A stretch of DNA of 14,827 nt, taken from contig JAQICF010000261.1 in the NCBI GenBank assembly GCA_027858795.1, positions 1 through 14,827 on the forward strand. The letters are read 5' to 3'. Below the pieces are notes generated by a model. It was not told the DNA's origin. It was given only the letters and a program-made list of their open reading frames with translations, and ran no database searches. Shown piece by piece: positions 1-6,761 of the stretch. This DNA is from Candidatus Delongbacteria bacterium (lineage in GTDB: Bacteria; Delongbacteria; UBA4055). The translations under genes and the position numbers were made by a program. Within the stretch, counting starts at the first letter, position 1. Every line of letters starts with the position of its first letter.

Positions 1-615
1 TCCCTATCCTCCCTTTTCTTTCCACCCTCCTGTTTGATATGTGAAGAATATCTGAGTGATGAACTATTTGTCTGTAATACCTGCCTGTCAAAATTGCAAC
101 TACATAAAAATTCCGATCCCGGATACATCGCTGTGTTCCAATACAATGACAGCATCAAAAAATTGATCTTTGAGCTAAAATATAATTCTCGACCTGAAAT
201 TGGACAGATACTTGGTAAAGAAGCAGCAAAACATTTATCCGACATATTCCAAAATGAAAATTCTATTTTACTTCCGGTTCCACTTCATAAGAAAAGAATC
301 AGAAAAAGAGGTTATAATCAAAGTCTATATATTGCCCAAGGGATATCCGAGGGTCTTGCAATACCTATCAAAGAAGAACTTGTAAAACGAAGAAAGAATA
401 ATGTTTCACAGACTAAAGTTGATAACAGTGACCGAAAAAGTAATGTAAGCGGGATATTCAAACTTGATACATCTTCATTGGATAAAGATATTTTTATCAT
501 TGTAGTTGATGACCTGATCACAACTCAGGCTACAACAAAAGAGATATATAAAACTTTAAAAGAGCATGGCTATAATAACTTTTTCGGTTTGTGTATAGCT
601 ACTTCAGGTAAATAG
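1..615 (+). CDS. comF: ComF family phosphoribosyltransferase-like protein (5' partial)
   Basis: The reading frame is open from base 1, so the start lies just outside the window. The translation from base 1 reads LFFPPSC near its beginning, like the usual ComF N-terminus. A four-cysteine zinc-ribbon (CLIC followed by CNTC) is intact. Next come the family landmarks LLPVPLHKKRIRKRGYNQS (about bases 274-330) and an SQT...DRKSNVSGIF segment. The PRPP-loop region VVDDLITTQAT lies at about 502-534. In the family this type I phosphoribosyltransferase fold is cytoplasmic; ComF proteins are needed for DNA uptake in competent bacteria, with a biochemical role still unclear. The usual DDxxTTGxT loop here has Gln (CAG, 526-528) in place of Gly. 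The TTG at 34 would cut off part of the zinc ribbon and is not the start. The gene is convergent with the next one, 28 bases away. The family call is firm; function in competence is inferred. Confidence 0.88.
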   Translation, partial: SLSSLFFPPSCLICEEYLSDELFVCNTCLSKLQLHKNSDPGYIAVFQYNDSIKKLIFELKYNSRPEIGQILGKEAAKHLSDIFQNENSILLPVPLHKKRIRKRGYNQSLYIAQGISEGLAIPIKEELVKRRKNNVSQTKVDNSDRKSNVSGIFKLDTSSLDKDIFIIVVDDLITTQATTKEIYKTLKEHGYNNFFGLCIATSGK

Positions 616-643
616 GAGCTTTCAATCCATCTAAAATATTATA

Positions 644-2101
644 TTAGAATCTGTAAGAATATTTTACATGGATCATCGATTCTGAAAAACCTTTTTGTCC
701 GGGAATTCCGATAGTAAACTGAATTTCATTTGAATTTTTTAAGTAAGATAAAACTATACCATATCCAAATTTATACTCAAGATCTTCAAAATTTTTAATT
801 TTCTCATTGTTAGGATTAAATCCTGCTACGTCTATAAAACATCCTAAACCCAGATCATTGATCGGTGTAAATATTAATTCAGATTCTGTAAGCAATTTTA
901 TATCACTGATAAAACTTTCATCATTGTAACCTCTTAAACCATACGCTCCACCAAAAACTATTTTGCTGAAGCTATCAATTGTTTCAGAGCTTAATACTTG
1001 TGAATATTCATTGTTAGTCATAAAAAATATTCTTTTATCTATTTTAAATACTTTTTTCATATTCACAGTAATTCCAATAGCATTATTTATTGAATCCTTT
1101 CCCGCAAACTCAGTGTTAATACTGCTTATACTACCCGCTAAGGAGAATCCTGAGTCTTTGGGTATCAAAACAAGATCATATAATGTTGAGTATTTAAGTC
1201 CACCTAAGTATTTATTGATATTAACATCTGAGTCAATATAAGCATTACTAGAATCAGGATAAATATTCTCCTGTGAATAACTTACAAAGATATCTGATTC
1301 CGGATTTATCGTCCACTCGGTAAATAATTCATACTTCCTTTTTAAATACTGAAGATCTAAATTTTCTTGTTCAAATACAAACCTATTTGAGATTGGATAC
1401 GCTAAAATAAAAGGTTCTCTATACATCAAATGAATTTTTTCATCAGTTTCATTTTTCTTAAACCATTTAATGCCTGCTTTTCTGTTAGTTCCTAGGATAT
1501 TCTCAGCGAAAAATTCCCCGCTTCCAACAAACTCTGCCCCGTCATCAGAATTATTTATTCCACCTAAGAACATTCCTTTAAAATATTTTTTTTCGTTGAG
1601 AACGATCTTTAATCCCAATTTCCCTTCGTTTTTAACAATTGAATATTCCGGTTTACTTTTAAACAGCCCTGTTTTATATAAATAATTCATTGCTATATTT
1701 ACTTTTTCTTCACTGAATTTCGAACCAATTTCAAGTCTGGTTTCCCTTATCAGAAAATCAATGTCACAAATTCTATTACCTTCAAATTCAATAAATAACA
1801 TTCTGACATATTCTCCTGAATTGATCTCTATCTTACAATAGTCTGAGTTAAGATCGATCACCTTAATTTCACATAAAGGGAAACCTGAGTTTGAATAGAA
1901 GTTAAGTATCTTGTCTATCGTTTTTTCAATATTCTCTTTTGGAGAATATTTTTCATTGTTAAAAATCTCTACTTGATCTAAAATAACACTTGAGGGAAAA
2001 TACATCTCCCCTACAAAATCATATTTAATTTCTTGTGATAGGAGAAGATTAAATGATAGTAGAAATAAAACAGATATTAAAATACTCAGTGATTTAAACA
2101 T
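644..2101 (-). CDS. Omp85/BamA-TamA-type outer-membrane protein, two POTRA-like domains plus short barrel
   Basis: This 485-residue protein has a Sec signal peptide (about residues 1-22, ending LLLSQ). It continues with two POTRA-like alpha/beta modules at about 23-95 and 95-175; the second contains FIEFEGNRICDIDFLIRE and ends in a GLKIVLNEKK strand. A predicted outer-membrane beta-barrel fills the rest. The hallmark Omp85 barrel motif GGAYGLRGY is at 384-392. The chain ends in KYSYRF, a C-terminal aromatic beta-signal typical of proteins folded by the BAM machine. At 485 residues it is much shorter than BamA (about 800) and nearer to TamA-like or two-partner-secretion pores, so it is probably an accessory Omp85 member rather than the essential BamA. 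The start has a GGGAAGG-like ribosome site about 8 bases upstream. It lies downstream of the glycosyltransferase gene on the same strand, across a 117-base gap with a repeat. Substrate unknown. Confidence 0.85.
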   Translation of the reverse strand: MFKSLSILISVLFLLSFNLLLSQEIKYDFVGEMYFPSSVILDQVEIFNNEKYSPKENIEKTIDKILNFYSNSGFPLCEIKVIDLNSDYCKIEINSGEYVRMLFIEFEGNRICDIDFLIRETRLEIGSKFSEEKVNIAMNYLYKTGLFKSKPEYSIVKNEGKLGLKIVLNEKKYFKGMFLGGINNSDDGAEFVGSGEFFAENILGTNRKAGIKWFKKNETDEKIHLMYREPFILAYPISNRFVFEQENLDLQYLKRKYELFTEWTINPESDIFVSYSQENIYPDSSNAYIDSDVNINKYLGGLKYSTLYDLVLIPKDSGFSLAGSISSINTEFAGKDSINNAIGITVNMKKVFKIDKRIFFMTNNEYSQVLSSETIDSFSKIVFGGAYGLRGYNDESFISDIKLLTESELIFTPINDLGLGCFIDVAGFNPNNEKIKNFEDLEYKFGYGIVLSYLKNSNEIQFTIGIPGQKGFSESMIHVKYSYRF

Positions 2102-2136
2102 TCGAAATTGTACCTTCCCTATCTTACCACATTGTT

Positions 2137-2207
2137 TGTCATGCTGAACTTGTTTCAGTATCTATCTTTGTAATCGTTTCAGACCCTGAAATAAATTCAG
2201 GGTGACA
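2137..2207. repeat. Intergenic inverted-repeat element (22-base arms)
   Basis: The left arm is 2137-2158 and the right arm 2186-2207. Each is 22 bases, and they are reverse complements at 18 of 22 positions, around a 27-base centre. Each arm also carries its own small CTGAA...TTCAG dyad, so the element can fold as one long hairpin or two short ones. The outer ends read TGTCA and TGACA. It fills most of the gap between the glycosyltransferase stop and the Omp85 start. From memory, very similar intergenic sequences recur in Bacteroidetes-related genomes. A REP/MITE-like nature is inferred; only one copy is visible here. Confidence 0.7.
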
Positions 2208-2218
2208 GTCAACTTTAT

Positions 2219-3280
2219 TTATAAATTAAGCTCTTTTAATATCGTTTCAATATCATTTACTTTTTGTTTCTTAATTTCAGTGTACTCAAGAGCTTTGGGA
2301 ATATCATTCTTCAAGTCCATTTCATTTTGAGGAACATAATGAAACAAGCCTTTCCCCTTATAATATTCTGCTAAGTATACTTGCTCTGTTTGTCCCGGTG
2401 TTGGAATGAACAATGCCTTTTTCCCTGCTGCAGCAACTTCCATTACTGTCGAATATCCCGGTCGTGAAATTATAAGACCAGCTCCATTTATCATCTTTGA
2501 TATTTCTTCTCTTGATAAATGAGAATGTATATCAAGATCATTCTCTGATTCATTTTCATCAATCTCAGTTTTGCCTAAGACAACTATCTTTTTACCTTGG
2601 ATATCTAAGATTTGCTCTCTGACCAAGTTTTCAAAATTCGTTCTCTGTGGCTCAGGGCCTGAAATTAGAACTAAATAATCTGAAAATATACTATCAGTAT
2701 CTTTCGTGTCGGAAAGTAAGCCTACATACTGAAGTTTCTTCTTATCTATTTTCTGAATATCATGAGATAACTCTCCTGAGAAATTCAGGCTTCCTTCGAA
2801 ATCAGGGATAAATATTTTTTTATACTTTTTAAAAAAGTATTTATTAAAATATACTGATAAGACCTCAAGTTTTTTTAAGCTCTTAGGCATAGAAAATTTT
2901 AATTGATGTGTAATAAAGTATGAAGGTATTTCTTTGCAATACATACCATATCTATTATCAGAGATAATTAAGTCGATTTTCTTTTCATTGATCATTCTTT
3001 TCGAAAATGAGTGCTCCTTGTAAAGCACTAATAGTATCTTTGGTAGCTGAGAAGCTAAGGATAGGAGTAGATATTTATCACTCTTTGAATATTTTATAGA
3101 ATAATCGGGATAGTCAATAATTTCTAATTCAGGGAATTCTGAGCTTAGCAAAATATATGACCTACCAGTTGAAACTATGATCACTTCATTTTTTTTTATA
3201 AGTTCTCTTATTATTGGCATTGATCTTGTTGCGTGACCAAGACCCCAATTTAAAACTGCAAATAATATCTTTTTTTTCAA
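2219..3280 (-). CDS. MurG-like (GT28/GT-B fold) glycosyltransferase
   Basis: A 353-residue cytosolic or membrane-associated GT-B glycosyltransferase. The N-terminal acceptor half has NWGLGHATR at 11-19 (the glycine-rich loop of MurG-like enzymes) and DNRYG at 108-112. The C-terminal nucleotide-sugar half has ISGPEPQRT at 206-214, SRPGYSTVMEV at 272-282 and PTPGQTEQ at 293-300, the donor-binding signature seen in GT28-type enzymes. No transmembrane segment is evident. It is not MurG itself: the overall motif set matches the family annotated simply as glycosyltransferase in Bacteroidetes-like genomes. The donor and acceptor are not predictable from sequence; a cell-surface glycolipid or polysaccharide is the likeliest product. 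The start is TTG at 3278-3280, chosen because an AGGGGA ribosome site precedes it by 5 bases. It is divergent from the tRNA gene. Confidence 0.82.
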   Translation of the reverse strand: MKKKILFAVLNWGLGHATRSMPIIRELIKKNEVIIVSTGRSYILLSSEFPELEIIDYPDYSIKYSKSDKYLLLSLASQLPKILLVLYKEHSFSKRMINEKKIDLIISDNRYGMYCKEIPSYFITHQLKFSMPKSLKKLEVLSVYFNKYFFKKYKKIFIPDFEGSLNFSGELSHDIQKIDKKKLQYVGLLSDTKDTDSIFSDYLVLISGPEPQRTNFENLVREQILDIQGKKIVVLGKTEIDENESENDLDIHSHLSREEISKMINGAGLIISRPGYSTVMEVAAAGKKALFIPTPGQTEQVYLAEYYKGKGLFHYVPQNEMDLKNDIPKALEYTEIKKQKVNDIETILKELNL

Positions 3281-3284
3281 GCTC

Positions 3285-3291
3285 TTCCCCT
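3285..3291 (-). promoter_or_regulatory. Ribosome binding site deciding a TTG start
   Basis: On the minus strand an AGGGGAA element lies just before TTG (3280-3278). There is no ATG suitably placed for the same frame, and the N-terminus MKKKILFAVLNWGLGHATR fits the family exactly, so TTG is the real start codon of the glycosyltransferase. Confidence 0.7.
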
Positions 3292-3310
3292 AAGAATTAC
3301 CCTACGAAAG

Positions 3311-3339
3311 AAATTACAAAATTAAACTTGACTTTACAA
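3311..3339 (-). promoter_or_regulatory. Predicted promoter of the glycosyltransferase gene
   Basis: On the minus strand TTGTAA (3339-3334) is followed after 17 bases by TAATTT (3316-3311). This fits a sigma70-type -35/-10 pair, placing transcription initiation about 25 bases upstream of the TTG start. The -35 element overlaps that of the tRNA promoter on the opposite strand. Predicted from sequence only. Confidence 0.45.
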
Positions 3340-3358
3340 TTAAATAAAATTATATTTG
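3328..3358 (+). promoter_or_regulatory. Predicted promoter of tRNA-Met
   Basis: TTGACT (3328-3333), a 17-base spacer, then TATATTTG (3351-3358). This fits a sigma70 consensus and also the Bacteroidetes TTG / TAnnTTTG pattern. The mature tRNA begins at 3369, ten bases after the element, so the primary transcript would have a very short 5' leader. Confidence 0.65.
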
Positions 3359-3368
3359 GAACTCATAT

Positions 3369-3442
<74 letters not shown>

Positions 3443-3444
3443 CA

Positions 3445-3474
3445 AAAAAACTCTCACAATTGTGAGAGTTTTTT
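3445..3474. terminator. Perfect-palindrome bidirectional intrinsic terminator
   Basis: A perfect 30-base palindrome: six A, the stem CTCTCACA with its complement around AATT, then six T. It begins three bases after the tRNA and ends the tRNA transcript on the + strand. Read on the - strand it again gives a stem plus T tract, so it can also end the ygiQ-like transcript coming from 3535. Confidence 0.85.
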
Positions 3475-3498
3475 AATTTTATATTGAAACCACTTCCA

Positions 3499-3518
3499 GA
3501 CGAACACTTGGGTTCGTC
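3499..3518. repeat. GACGAAC/GTTCGTC hairpin repeat
   Basis: A perfect 7-bp stem (3499-3505 with 3512-3518) around a six-base loop, flanked by CCCTACAG. It is not followed by a T run on either strand, so it is not an intrinsic terminator. From memory it resembles short intergenic hairpins dispersed in FCB-group genomes. Only one copy is in the window. Confidence 0.55.
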
Positions 3519-3534
3519 CCTACAGTTTTAATTG

Positions 3535-5304
3535 TTAATTGTTTTTCAATATCTTATTTATATCTTTCTTCCTACCTATATCGTGTAATATTCTGTGAAT
3601 TGCCTTAAAATTCGATTTGTTGTTATGGTTATAAATTGCTACAATATTTTTCTTTTCACTTAATTTTTTACTTGCTGTAACTTCTCCTCTGTCGAATGGA
3701 TCTTTACCTGTGTAATATTGGCAAGCAGCAATTGTCATCGGCAATGGTATAAACGGTATTATCTGATTTGTCGTTAAATTTAATTTCAATGCTTCCAGAA
3801 CATTATCGACAGTATCATCATATACTTCTCCGGGATAACCTGCTAAAACATTAACTCTCAACTCATGTTTCTTTGAATACTCACCAACCTTTTTTACAAA
3901 ACTTTCAATAAATTCTTCGATCCTTGTATATTCAGGTAATCCCATTAAGTTATTCAAAAAATCATTCTTCGAAAAATAAGCCAATACTCCGAAAGTATTC
4001 AGTCTCTTCATCAGATATTCTTTAAACGCATCATTATCACTCATTAATAGTGCAATATCAACGTTAGAAGCATAAAAGTTATTCCTTACATTCTTAACTT
4101 CGTCAACTTCTTTTGAGACCTCCACCATAGCCCTTGTGCCTTTTGAAAGATTCTTACATACATCCGGCATTACACATGACATTCTTTCACATTTTTTACA
4201 TTTCGCTTCATCTCTGATAGAAATTCCGTAGTAATTTGATCGTATACCGTAAAAATTATTGATCATTTTATTGAATATCTTTGTTTTCGTAAAAAAAATT
4301 ATATTTTTTAAGATTGAACTTTTAGACCTGAATGAGATCAATCTTCCCTGAGTAAAGATATCTTGAGTAAATGATAATGCATCCAAAGTTCCTCTATGGG
4401 TAGGTATTTGGTCTTTTATCCTATCATATGCTGGGATATCTTCCTTATACTTCGGATGAGGTTTCAGTGTAAAACTCGAACCATAAATGGAATCTAATTC
4501 ATTCGTTTCCATAGGCAAATTAGGCTTGTTTATTGTCAAGTAACGATTAAGCACTTTCTGAACTAATGTCTCCGAATTGTATGGATTTTGATTCGAATGT
4601 AATATCCGTTCATGTTCAAGAAAATTATCTTTATTATCTTTCACATCTTCGAAAGAAGGCAATTCTGTATATTTCATTCTCTCTGAAATTTCATTTGATA
4701 TATGAGCAACACCTGTTAATGCATTTAAATATTTGATCTCTCCACTTGCTCTCAGTTGGTCAGCTATTTTGATAAGATTTAATTCCATATTACCATACAA
4801 AAGAATGTCAGCTTTAGTATCAAATAATATCGGTTTCCTAATTTTTTCTGACCAGAAATCGTAATGCGATGCCATTCTACCTGCAGCCTCAACACCACCT
4901 ATAACGATCTTTGAACTTTTATACAGCTCTTTAATTTTATTGCAATACCTGATCAAAGCTCTATCAGGTCTATTAACTTTTTTATTACCTGGAAGAAATT
5001 GGTCTGAAGTTTTAAGTTTTAAATACGGAGTAAAATTTGAGACCATTGAGTCTTCTTCACCTGTTATCACTAAAAAAAACAATTTTGGTTTCCCGAATAT
5101 TGTCCATTCTTCATTTTTATTCATATTAGGCATATCTAAAACAGCTACATTATAACCATTCTTATCCAAAAATTTACCACAAACAGCAACTTGAGAATTT
5201 GGATGATCTATGTATGCATCACCAGTAACAATTATTACATCAACTTGTTTCCAGCCCATTTTTTTTATTTCTTTATTGCTGTTAGGTAAAAATCCTTTGA
5301 TCAT
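3535..5304 (-). CDS. ygiQ: YgiQ-family (UPF0313) protein lacking the radical-SAM cysteines
   Basis: The N-terminal half matches YgiQ closely: FLPNSNKEIKKMGW (5-18), VIIVTGDAYIDHP, GKPKLFF, PDRALIRY, IVIGGVEAAGRMASHYDFW and KADILLYGN. Then HPKYKEDIPAYDRI leads to where family members carry RGCFGGCSFC. Here it reads RGTLDALSFT, with T306, L310 and T313 replacing all three cluster cysteines; RLISFRSKSSI follows in register. Later active-site segments are also altered (GGPTAN-like, and the KxAPEH position now AYFSKN). A second cysteine group, C369, C372, C377 and C383 (before CKNL), and the C-terminal YYTGKDPF are kept. Length is 589 residues, against 739 in E. coli. The frame is intact, so this looks like a maintained non-radical paralogue (pseudoenzyme) rather than a decaying gene. 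YgiQ function is itself poorly known. The start is ATG with a weak GGGA site. Confidence 0.88.
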   Translation of the reverse strand: MIKGFLPNSNKEIKKMGWKQVDVIIVTGDAYIDHPNSQVAVCGKFLDKNGYNVAVLDMPNMNKNEEWTIFGKPKLFFLVITGEEDSMVSNFTPYLKLKTSDQFLPGNKKVNRPDRALIRYCNKIKELYKSSKIVIGGVEAAGRMASHYDFWSEKIRKPILFDTKADILLYGNMELNLIKIADQLRASGEIKYLNALTGVAHISNEISERMKYTELPSFEDVKDNKDNFLEHERILHSNQNPYNSETLVQKVLNRYLTINKPNLPMETNELDSIYGSSFTLKPHPKYKEDIPAYDRIKDQIPTHRGTLDALSFTQDIFTQGRLISFRSKSSILKNIIFFTKTKIFNKMINNFYGIRSNYYGISIRDEAKCKKCERMSCVMPDVCKNLSKGTRAMVEVSKEVDEVKNVRNNFYASNVDIALLMSDNDAFKEYLMKRLNTFGVLAYFSKNDFLNNLMGLPEYTRIEEFIESFVKKVGEYSKKHELRVNVLAGYPGEVYDDTVDNVLEALKLNLTTNQIIPFIPLPMTIAACQYYTGKDPFDRGEVTASKKLSEKKNIVAIYNHNNKSNFKAIHRILHDIGRKKDINKILKNN

Positions 5305-5337
5305 TTTAATCCCGTTTTTTGTTATTTAACACTATTA

Positions 5338-5368
5338 TAAAGCTATACTTATTTGGAACTTTTTACAA
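5338..5368 (-). promoter_or_regulatory. Predicted promoter of the ygiQ-like gene
   Basis: On the minus strand TTG (5368-5366), 20 bases, then TAGCTTTA (5345-5338), the same geometry as the tRNA promoter. The 5' leader would be about 25-30 bases. An alternative -10 (TATAAT, on the minus strand just downstream) exists, so the exact element is uncertain. Confidence 0.4.
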
Positions 5369-5397
5369 TAAAAAAAGCTGCCAATATTGACAGCTTT
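5369..5397 (-). terminator. Intrinsic terminator of the lipoprotein gene
   Basis: On the minus strand AAAGCTG (5397-5391) pairs with CAGCTTT (5380-5374), with a CAATATTG core that can extend the stem, followed by a T-rich run to 5369. It begins 21 bases after the lipoprotein stop codon. Confidence 0.8.
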
Positions 5398-5418
5398 AAT
5401 TCGAAATATTATTTTGAT

Positions 5419-6588
5419 CTAAGTTACAGGAACTATTCCTAAGAACAGCACTTCAAGATCATCAATAGTCAGGTTACTACCATCGTTGAATTCAATGTAC
5501 AACTCAATTACATTTGCACCTGTATAATCTTGCGTATCATCGTTCCATTCATCTTCATCCCAAACAATTCTTGCTGCCAATTCACCAATTTGAGTATCTC
5601 CGGAATAAACATCGCAGTACACATAATCTCTGCTCTCAATTATTGTCACCTGATCTTCTAAAGTATATTGCCCTGATTCCATAATATCTTCTAAACTACT
5701 GTCTGCCCAGAAATCAATTGTTGTATTGTTAATTGAATATTCTACTGAGGCTTCAGTTACATCTATCAGATCAAGAGTTGCATAAGTCAGATCAACATCA
5801 ACCGAGAGAATATCAACTAATCCTTCAGCTATAGAAAAACCGTAACTTACAAGTGTACCATCTTGATTATAATTTACATTAATAACAAATGGTGGTAAGG
5901 TCAAAGTTAAGTCTAAGTAAGTCGGAATTATTTCCTCTGCAAACGTAGAATACTCCCACTCGGCCATAAAGTTTAATCCAAGAACAACAACATTATCTAC
6001 ATATACTTCCATGTCAATTATATTTGGATAATATTCATTTTCCAAATAGTATTCGTTATAGATAACATCTTCTGCAAAATCAAATAATGTCATTTGAAAT
6101 TCTGAACCATCGTCTGTATATACTGCAGGAATTATAATAGTTATATCGCTACCACCTGTTACAATGATCCAATTTGCATCAATAATTTCACCTAGATCAT
6201 CATAAACATAGCCATCGAAAGTATACGTACCCAAATTGCCCTCGAAATCAAACGATCCATCTTCTTGTTTTATTGATGACGGAAGTTTACTGAAAATTTC
6301 TGTAGTAACTTGATATTTCTGAATCTCTTGTTTTTCATAGATCTTTGAAAATGCTTTATCTAAACTTGATTTTATTGGCATTCCAAAAGGTATGAATGCC
6401 AAAGGTCCACTGTTTTTTTCTATAGCTGAAGCACCTTCGGTTGCCATCATTTCAGTAGCAACACCATTCATTTCATTTGAGATCATTTGAGCATCAGTAG
6501 TAGTTGGTGTTGTAGATCCTTCATCTGAACAAGACATCATTGTTAAAAATAATATTGATGCCATCAGAAGTAACATTATTTTTTTCAT
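5419..6588 (-). CDS. Predicted outer-membrane lipoprotein of unknown function
   Basis: Not recognised as a known family. The protein is 389 residues from the ATG at 6588. It starts MKKIMLLLMASILFLTMMSC, a lipoprotein signal peptide with Cys20 as the probable lipidated residue. The lipobox TMMSC is loose, and Ser at +2 would favour outer-membrane sorting under E. coli rules. A Ser/Thr/Pro linker (EGSTTPTTT) follows. The rest is acidic and rich in Asp, Glu, Tyr, Val and alternating hydrophobic residues (for example TYLDLTLTLPPFVINVNYN), suggesting a beta-rich extracytoplasmic fold. Only the mature Cys20 is near the N-terminus, and no catalytic motif is seen. An in-frame ATG at 6669 was rejected because it overlaps the predicted -35 element and gives a non-signal N-terminus, whereas 6588 has a strong ribosome site. 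It has its own promoter and terminator, so it is probably monocistronic. Confidence 0.75.
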   Translation of the reverse strand: MKKIMLLLMASILFLTMMSCSDEGSTTPTTTDAQMISNEMNGVATEMMATEGASAIEKNSGPLAFIPFGMPIKSSLDKAFSKIYEKQEIQKYQVTTEIFSKLPSSIKQEDGSFDFEGNLGTYTFDGYVYDDLGEIIDANWIIVTGGSDITIIIPAVYTDDGSEFQMTLFDFAEDVIYNEYYLENEYYPNIIDMEVYVDNVVVLGLNFMAEWEYSTFAEEIIPTYLDLTLTLPPFVINVNYNQDGTLVSYGFSIAEGLVDILSVDVDLTYATLDLIDVTEASVEYSINNTTIDFWADSSLEDIMESGQYTLEDQVTIIESRDYVYCDVYSGDTQIGELAARIVWDEDEWNDDTQDYTGANVIELYIEFNDGSNLTIDDLEVLFLGIVPVT

Positions 6589-6590
6589 AG

Positions 6591-6600
6591 TTCTCTCCTT
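6591..6600 (-). promoter_or_regulatory. Ribosome binding site deciding the lipoprotein start
   Basis: AAGGAGAGAA on the minus strand, just upstream of the ATG at 6588, is one of the strongest Shine-Dalgarno matches in the window. It fixes the start so that the signal peptide is at the N-terminus. Confidence 0.8.
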
Positions 6601-6638
6601 ATTTCTTTCTGTTAGTATTTGTTTTGCAATCTGTTTTA

Positions 6639-6669
6639 CAAATATAACAATAGGAATGTTCTGTCGCAA
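6639..6669 (-). promoter_or_regulatory. Predicted promoter of the lipoprotein gene
   Basis: On the minus strand TTGCGA (6669-6664), 17 bases, then TATATTTG (6646-6639). The -10 octamer and spacing are identical to those of the tRNA promoter. The leader to the start at 6588 would be about 45 bases. Confidence 0.6.
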
Positions 6670-6682
6670 GTGAATAAATATT

Positions 6683-6713
6683 TTGCTTTATCATGTAATC
6701 TTTCTTATTTTTT
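6683..6713 (+). promoter_or_regulatory. Possible promoter of the waaA operon
   Basis: TTGCTT (6683-6688), 17 bases, then TATTTTTT (6706-6713), the same spacing as the divergent lipoprotein promoter. The region is A/T rich, so chance matches are likely; modest support only. Confidence 0.35.
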
Positions 6714-6761
6714 ACCTAAATAAAAAGTAATTACATTAGTAACTGAATAAACGGTGTGAAT

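Noticed and set aside
616..643. AT-rich near-palindrome between comF and the Omp85 gene as a bidirectional terminator
   Set aside because: The stem is short, A/T only and imperfect; not distinguishable from chance in this composition.
3499..3518. Hairpin as terminator of the ygiQ-like gene
   Set aside because: No T tract follows on either strand; the palindrome at 3445-3474 is the better terminator.
6589..6669. Longer N-terminus of the lipoprotein starting at 6669
   Set aside because: The ATG coincides with the predicted -35 element and would bury the lipoprotein signal; 6588 has a strong ribosome site.
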